Shown: one piece after another, positions 60,559 through 64,000 of the stretch | How positions within the stretch are numbered: position 1 is the first letter of the stretch | How the letters are laid out: every line of letters begins with the position of its first letter | NCBI RefSeq assembly: GCF_030504645.1 | Contig: NZ_JAUKWQ010000001.1 | Span: forward strand, 558,001 to 622,000 | Direction: 5' to 3' | Origin: Rhizobium oryzicola | GTDB lineage: Bacteria; Pseudomonadota; Alphaproteobacteria; Rhizobiales; Rhizobiaceae | DNA length: 64,000 bases | Notes under the pieces: model-generated | What the model was told of the DNA's origin: nothing | What the model saw: only the letters and a program-made list of their open reading frames with translations | Databases searched by the model: none | Translations under genes and position numbers: made by a program

Positions 60559-61998
60559 TCACACGTTCAGCAGCAGGAATTCCCGCTCCCAAGGGCTGAT
60601 CACCTGCATGAAGGTTTCGAATTCTCCACGCTTCACGCCTGCATAGATACCGATGAACTCTTTGCCGAAGACTTCCTCGAAAGCCGGTTCATCTTCCAGC
60701 AGGGCAACGGCTTCCAGCAGCCCGCGCGGCAGATCGATCGAACCTTCGTTCGCCGTGTCATAGGTCGGTTCTGTCGGTTCGATTTCCCGCATGATGCCAA
60801 GCCAACCGCAGGCGAGCGAGGCCGCAAGCGCGAGATAGGGATTGGCATCGGAACTCGGCAGGCGGTTTTCGACACGCCTTGCCGCGGCATCCGAAATCGG
60901 CACGCGGAAGGCGGTCGTGCGATTGTCATAGCCCCAGGCATTGTTGACCGGGCAGGCCATGTCTGGCGTCAGGCGGCGATAGGAGTTGACGTAAGGCGCC
61001 AGCATCACCAGCGCGCTTGGCACATATTTCTGCATGCCGCCGATGAAATGGAAGAACTCGCGCGAGGGCGAACCGTCTGGGTTCGAGAAGATGTTCTTGC
61101 CGGTCTTTGCATCCACCACGGATTGGTGGATGTGCATGGCAGATCCCGGTTGGCCCTGCATGGGCTTTGCCATGAAGGTTGCGTAGATGCCGTGCTTCAG
61201 CGCTGCCTCGCGGATGGTGCGCTTGAACAGGAACACCTGGTCCGCCAGCTGTACCGGGTCGCCGTGACGAATGTTGATTTCCAGCTGTGCCGGGCCTTCC
61301 TCGTGAATGAGGGTATCGATTTCGAGACCCTGCTTTTCCGAGAAGTGGTAGATGTCATCGATCAATTCATCGAACTCGTTGATGCCGGCGATCGAATAAC
61401 CCTGCCCGCCGGAGATGTGACGGCCGGAGCGGCCTTTCGGCGGATGCAGCGGATAATCCGGGTCGTCGTTCATGGCGACCAGATAGAATTCGATTTCCGG
61501 TGCCACGACAGGCTTCCAACCCTTGTCCGAATAAAGCCGCATGACATTTTTCAACACGTTGCGCGGCGTGTAGGGAACGGAATTGCCGTCGGTATCGACA
61601 ATGTCGCAGATCACCTGGGCGGTGGGATCGCTTTCCCACGGCACCACGGAAAGCGTGGAGAGATCCGGCACGAGCTTGATGTCGCTGTCACGCGAATCGT
61701 AGCGGAAGTTTTCCGTCTCATCCGGATAGTCCCCGGAGATGGTATGGCGATAAAGCGCCGACGGCAAAGCGAGCGACGTGTTGGACGTGAACTTGGATGT
61801 CGGCATCATCTTGCCGCGCGGGACGCCGGCAAGGTCCGGCGTGATGCATTCGACATCCTCGATGCCGCGCGCTCTTAGCCAGCTGGCGGCATCCTTCCAC
61901 GTTTCTACGCCGCGTAGCGAGTTCAACGAGGTCTGAGAGCTTGCTGCTTTGGGAGCGCTTCCAGACATGGAGCCAGAGGACTTCTTCTTGGGTGGCAT
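60559..61998 (-). CDS. Glutamine synthetase-like, gamma-glutamylpolyamine synthetase type
   Basis: This 479-residue enzyme has glutamine synthetase catalytic regions: VAPEIEFYLV, EEGPAQLEINIRHGDPVQLA, GSAMHIHQSVVDAKTGKNIF and NPYLALAASLACGWLG. The N-terminal AdenylylTyr region of GlnA is missing and a basic/serine-rich start (MPPKKKSSGSMSGSAPK) precedes the beta-Grasp part. This and the neighbouring oxidase suggest PuuA-like ligation of glutamate to putrescine or another amine. It is divergent from the flavoprotein gene at 62124. Confidence 0.87.
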   Translation of the reverse strand: MPPKKKSSGSMSGSAPKAASSQTSLNSLRGVETWKDAASWLRARGIEDVECITPDLAGVPRGKMMPTSKFTSNTSLALPSALYRHTISGDYPDETENFRYDSRDSDIKLVPDLSTLSVVPWESDPTAQVICDIVDTDGNSVPYTPRNVLKNVMRLYSDKGWKPVVAPEIEFYLVAMNDDPDYPLHPPKGRSGRHISGGQGYSIAGINEFDELIDDIYHFSEKQGLEIDTLIHEEGPAQLEINIRHGDPVQLADQVFLFKRTIREAALKHGIYATFMAKPMQGQPGSAMHIHQSVVDAKTGKNIFSNPDGSPSREFFHFIGGMQKYVPSALVMLAPYVNSYRRLTPDMACPVNNAWGYDNRTTAFRVPISDAAARRVENRLPSSDANPYLALAASLACGWLGIMREIEPTEPTYDTANEGSIDLPRGLLEAVALLEDEPAFEEVFGKEFIGIYAGVKRGEFETFMQVISPWEREFLLLNV

Positions 61999-62123
61999 GA
62001 TTCACCGGTCAAGGTTGACGATGTTCCTATCATAGCCAGCGCGGCACGATTGGCGAGGGGGCGCCTGCATTGACTTTCCCTGCAGGATGGAAAACAGCAG
62101 GGAGACAGGCCGAGGAGTACAGT

Positions 62124-63317
62124 TTGACCCGTCATTATGACGTCATCATTATAGGTGCCGGCGCCGCCGGTATGATGTGTGCACTGACCGCAGGACAACG
62201 CGGATTGTCGGTGCTCGTGCTCGATCACGCGAAGGCGCCAGGCGAGAAGATCCGCATCTCTGGCGGTGGTCGCTGCAACTTCACCAATATTCATGCCAGC
62301 CCGGCCAATTACATTTCCGGTAACCGGCATTTCGCCAAGTCTGCGCTCGCCCGCTACACGCCGAAGGATTTCCTGGCCCTTGTTGAAAGGCATCGTATCG
62401 CCTGGCACGAGAAGACGCTTGGACAATTGTTTTGCGATGACAGTGCCAAGGACATCATCCGCATGCTTCTGGATGAGATGCGCGCCGGTGGCGTGCGTCT
62501 CGAATTGCAGCAGGAGATCGAGGCGGTCGAACGGAAGGGTGAAGAATTTCACGTGCGCACCGGACACGGGGCGTTTTCGGCAGGCGCGCTGGTCATCGCG
62601 ACGGGCGGCAAATCCATTCCCAAAATGGGAGCGACCGGATTTGCCTATCGCATTGCGGAACAGTTCGGCTTGAAGGTGACAGAGACCCGTCCCGGTCTGG
62701 TGCCGCTGACACTTGAGCCGACATTGTTGCAGCGGCTGGCCGAGCTTTCCGGTGTTGCCGTGGACGTTGAAGTATCTCAGAGCAAAACCAGCTTTCGCGA
62801 AGCGTTGCTGTTTACGCATCGGGGCTTGAGCGGTCCGGCGATCTTGCAAATCTCGTCCTATTGGCGCGAAGGTGATGAGATCAGCCTGAAGATAGAGCCA
62901 GAGCAGAATCTTCTGGCGCGGCTGAAGGAGGCCCGCCAGAAGAACGGTCGCCAAGCCTTGCAAACGGCGCTGGGCGACATGCTGCCCAAGCGACTCGCCC
63001 AGTATTTCGCAGAGCAGTCTGGACTAACCGGTTCGCTTGCGGATCAGGCCGACAAGAAGCTGATATCCATTGCGGCAGCCGTTCAGGATTGGAAGATCAA
63101 ACCTGCGGGAAGCGAAGGTTACCGCACCGCTGAAGTCACGCTTGGGGGCCTCGATACGGCCGAACTCGACTCACGCAGCATGGAGACTAAGAATTGCCCA
63201 GGGCTCTACTTCATCGGTGAGTGCGTTGATGTCACCGGCTGGCTTGGCGGTTATAATTTCCAGTGGGCCTGGGCATCAGGTTTTTGCTGCGGCCTAGCTC
63301 TTGCCGGCACCCGCTGA
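62124..63317 (+). CDS. HI0933/YhiN-family flavoprotein
   Basis: This 397-residue protein has the FAD motif YDVIIIGAGAAGMMCALTAG at residues 5-24, then the family signature KIRISGGGRCNFTNIHA and LVIATGGKSIPKMGATGFAY, and ends with GGYNFQWAWASGFCCGLALA. The family is widespread but its reaction is unknown. I choose TTG at 62124 because GAGGAG lies 6 bases upstream and the FAD motif begins at once; a TTG at 62070 lacks a binding site. The divergent gene starts at 61998. Confidence 0.9.
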   Translation: MTRHYDVIIIGAGAAGMMCALTAGQRGLSVLVLDHAKAPGEKIRISGGGRCNFTNIHASPANYISGNRHFAKSALARYTPKDFLALVERHRIAWHEKTLGQLFCDDSAKDIIRMLLDEMRAGGVRLELQQEIEAVERKGEEFHVRTGHGAFSAGALVIATGGKSIPKMGATGFAYRIAEQFGLKVTETRPGLVPLTLEPTLLQRLAELSGVAVDVEVSQSKTSFREALLFTHRGLSGPAILQISSYWREGDEISLKIEPEQNLLARLKEARQKNGRQALQTALGDMLPKRLAQYFAEQSGLTGSLADQADKKLISIAAAVQDWKIKPAGSEGYRTAEVTLGGLDTAELDSRSMETKNCPGLYFIGECVDVTGWLGGYNFQWAWASGFCCGLALAGTR

Positions 63318-63442
63318 TGCAGCAAAAGTGATTATATCTCGAATACGATGTGATGGATATTTGTAGCCTTCCAATAAGGAATTTGTAACGTCTTTTTCTG
63401 GCCTTAGCAATTTCTTCAGACCCCCGTGGGACAACCTGACAA

Positions 63443-63465
63443 AACCTCCTATTCATACGGAGGTT
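63443..63465. repeat. Inverted repeat in the leader of the chemotaxis gene
   Basis: AACCTCC / GGAGGTT, a 7-base stem with a 9-base loop, 32 bases ahead of the ATG at 63498. There is no T run after it, so it is more likely a leader structure than a terminator. The rest of the 180-base gap is AT-rich and probably holds a promoter. Confidence 0.45.
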
Positions 63466-63497
63466 GAGTGACAGTCCGCGAACTCCTGGGGGAGACA

Positions 63498-64000
63498 ATG
63501 TTCGTCGATCGCCTGCTATCTCGCTTCAAGATCCAGACGAAGGTGATGGCATTCATCATACCTTTCGTTCTAAGTATTTCAGCCGTCGGTCTGTCCGGCC
63601 TTTACGCATCCAAATTGCTTCAGACACGCATGGACATGTCAAACTCGGTGCTGCAAGCATTGAGCGGCTTCAAGGATGTGTATTCCGGCATGTCTGCCTT
63701 CCTGCAGCGGACCAGTGAAGAGACTAAGGCTGCCGTCACACGCCAGCTTGGCGCACAGGCACAGATGCTCGCGACTGTGCGGGCCAGTGCCCAGGGTCAG
63801 GAGGGGCTTGCCGATATCGATGCTGCCATTTCCGGCACCCGGACGATCGGCTCTCAGGTTGAACAGCTCTGGTCACGCTACCAGGAAGAAGTGGCGCTTC
63901 GGGCAAGCGCCGAGGAAGATATCGCAGCGCTTGCAGGCCAGCGGGCCGCACTCTTTCAATATTCCAATCGCATACGCGAAAGCCTTTCCGTCGATGAGGA
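63498..64000 (+). CDS. Methyl-accepting chemotaxis protein (N-terminal part; gene runs off the window)
   Basis: The visible 167 residues begin MFVDRLLSRFKIQTKVMAFI, followed by a membrane segment (IIPFVLSISAVGLSGLYAS) and a helical periplasmic sensor region (MDMSNSVLQALSGFKDVYSG, AVTRQLGAQAQMLATVRASA). This is the start of a chemoreceptor; HAMP and signalling domains must lie beyond base 64000, so the call is provisional. GGGGGAGACA gives the ribosome binding site. Confidence 0.75.
   Translation, partial: MFVDRLLSRFKIQTKVMAFIIPFVLSISAVGLSGLYASKLLQTRMDMSNSVLQALSGFKDVYSGMSAFLQRTSEETKAAVTRQLGAQAQMLATVRASAQGQEGLADIDAAISGTRTIGSQVEQLWSRYQEEVALRASAEEDIAALAGQRAALFQYSNRIRESLSVDE

Noticed and set aside
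59986..61878. 630-codon open frame opposite the synthetase and oxidase genes
   Set aside because: Spans the junction of two well-supported genes on the other strand and has a His/Arg-rich composition typical of antisense frames.

Overview
The window is chromosomal DNA of an alphaproteobacterium of the Rhizobiales, most likely a Rhizobiaceae member (Agrobacterium/Rhizobium/Sinorhizobium type). The evidence is gene content and order: a rhizobial flagellar locus with motA, motB-motC-motD, motE, a Rem/FtcR-type regulator, flaF-flbT and several tandem flagellins; an aglR-aglEFGAK alpha-glucoside cluster next to folD; and a zwf-pgl-edd Entner-Doudoroff operon. Coding density is high, most genes start on ATG with short spacing or ATGA overlaps, and I saw no tRNA, rRNA, CRISPR array or insertion sequence.

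Layout. 1-1483 (minus): the start-side part of fliM and motA. 1737-10635 (plus): a tight flagellar operon flgF, fliI, an unknown membrane protein, flgB, flgC, fliE, flgG, flgA, flgI, motE, flgH, fliL, fliP. 10677-18154 (minus): seven genes that are not flagellar structural genes (methyltransferase, nucleotidyltransferase, HAD phosphatase, CDP-glycerol-transferase-like protein, two SGNH-like proteins, TPR/O-GlcNAc-transferase-like glycosyltransferase). They are placed exactly between fliP and the flagellin genes and read as a surface or flagellin modification island. 18469-22010 (plus): three flagellins, each with a shared leader element. 22276-27517: a FliH-like protein, motB, motC, motD/fliK and a lytic transglycosylase. 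27801-28472: the Rem/FtcR-like regulator. 28700-39143: flgE, flgK, flgL, flaF, flbT, flgD, fliQ, flhA, fliR, then four small genes that look like divergent FliJ, FlgJ (rod-binding part only), FlgN and FliL-type proteins.

39367-41918 holds a short WecG/TagA-like protein and a Wzz/GumC-like polysaccharide co-polymerase. After folD, 42953-50699 is the alpha-glucoside uptake system with a divergent LacI regulator and two palindromic operators. 50792-55074 is a mixed region: PilZ-like protein, secreted 5'-nucleotidase-like metallophosphoesterase, a divergent HxlR regulator/SDR pair, a hexapeptide acetyltransferase and a SnoaL-like protein. 55079-59166 (minus) is zwf-pgl-edd; 59263-61998 (minus) is a PuuA/PuuB-like polyamine pair; 62124-63317 is a HI0933/YhiN-type flavoprotein; the window ends inside a methyl-accepting chemotaxis protein.

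How it fits together: the first 39 kb encodes basal body, export gate, hook, filament, motor and their regulation. The most interesting parts are the putative modification island between fliP and flaA, the conserved CCGG hairpin leader in front of all three flagellins (a candidate site for post-transcriptional control by FlbT, also encoded here), and several uncharacterised small flagellar genes that may fill the FliH/FliJ/FlgN/FliL roles. Function calls come from reading motifs and gene order; no database search was run.
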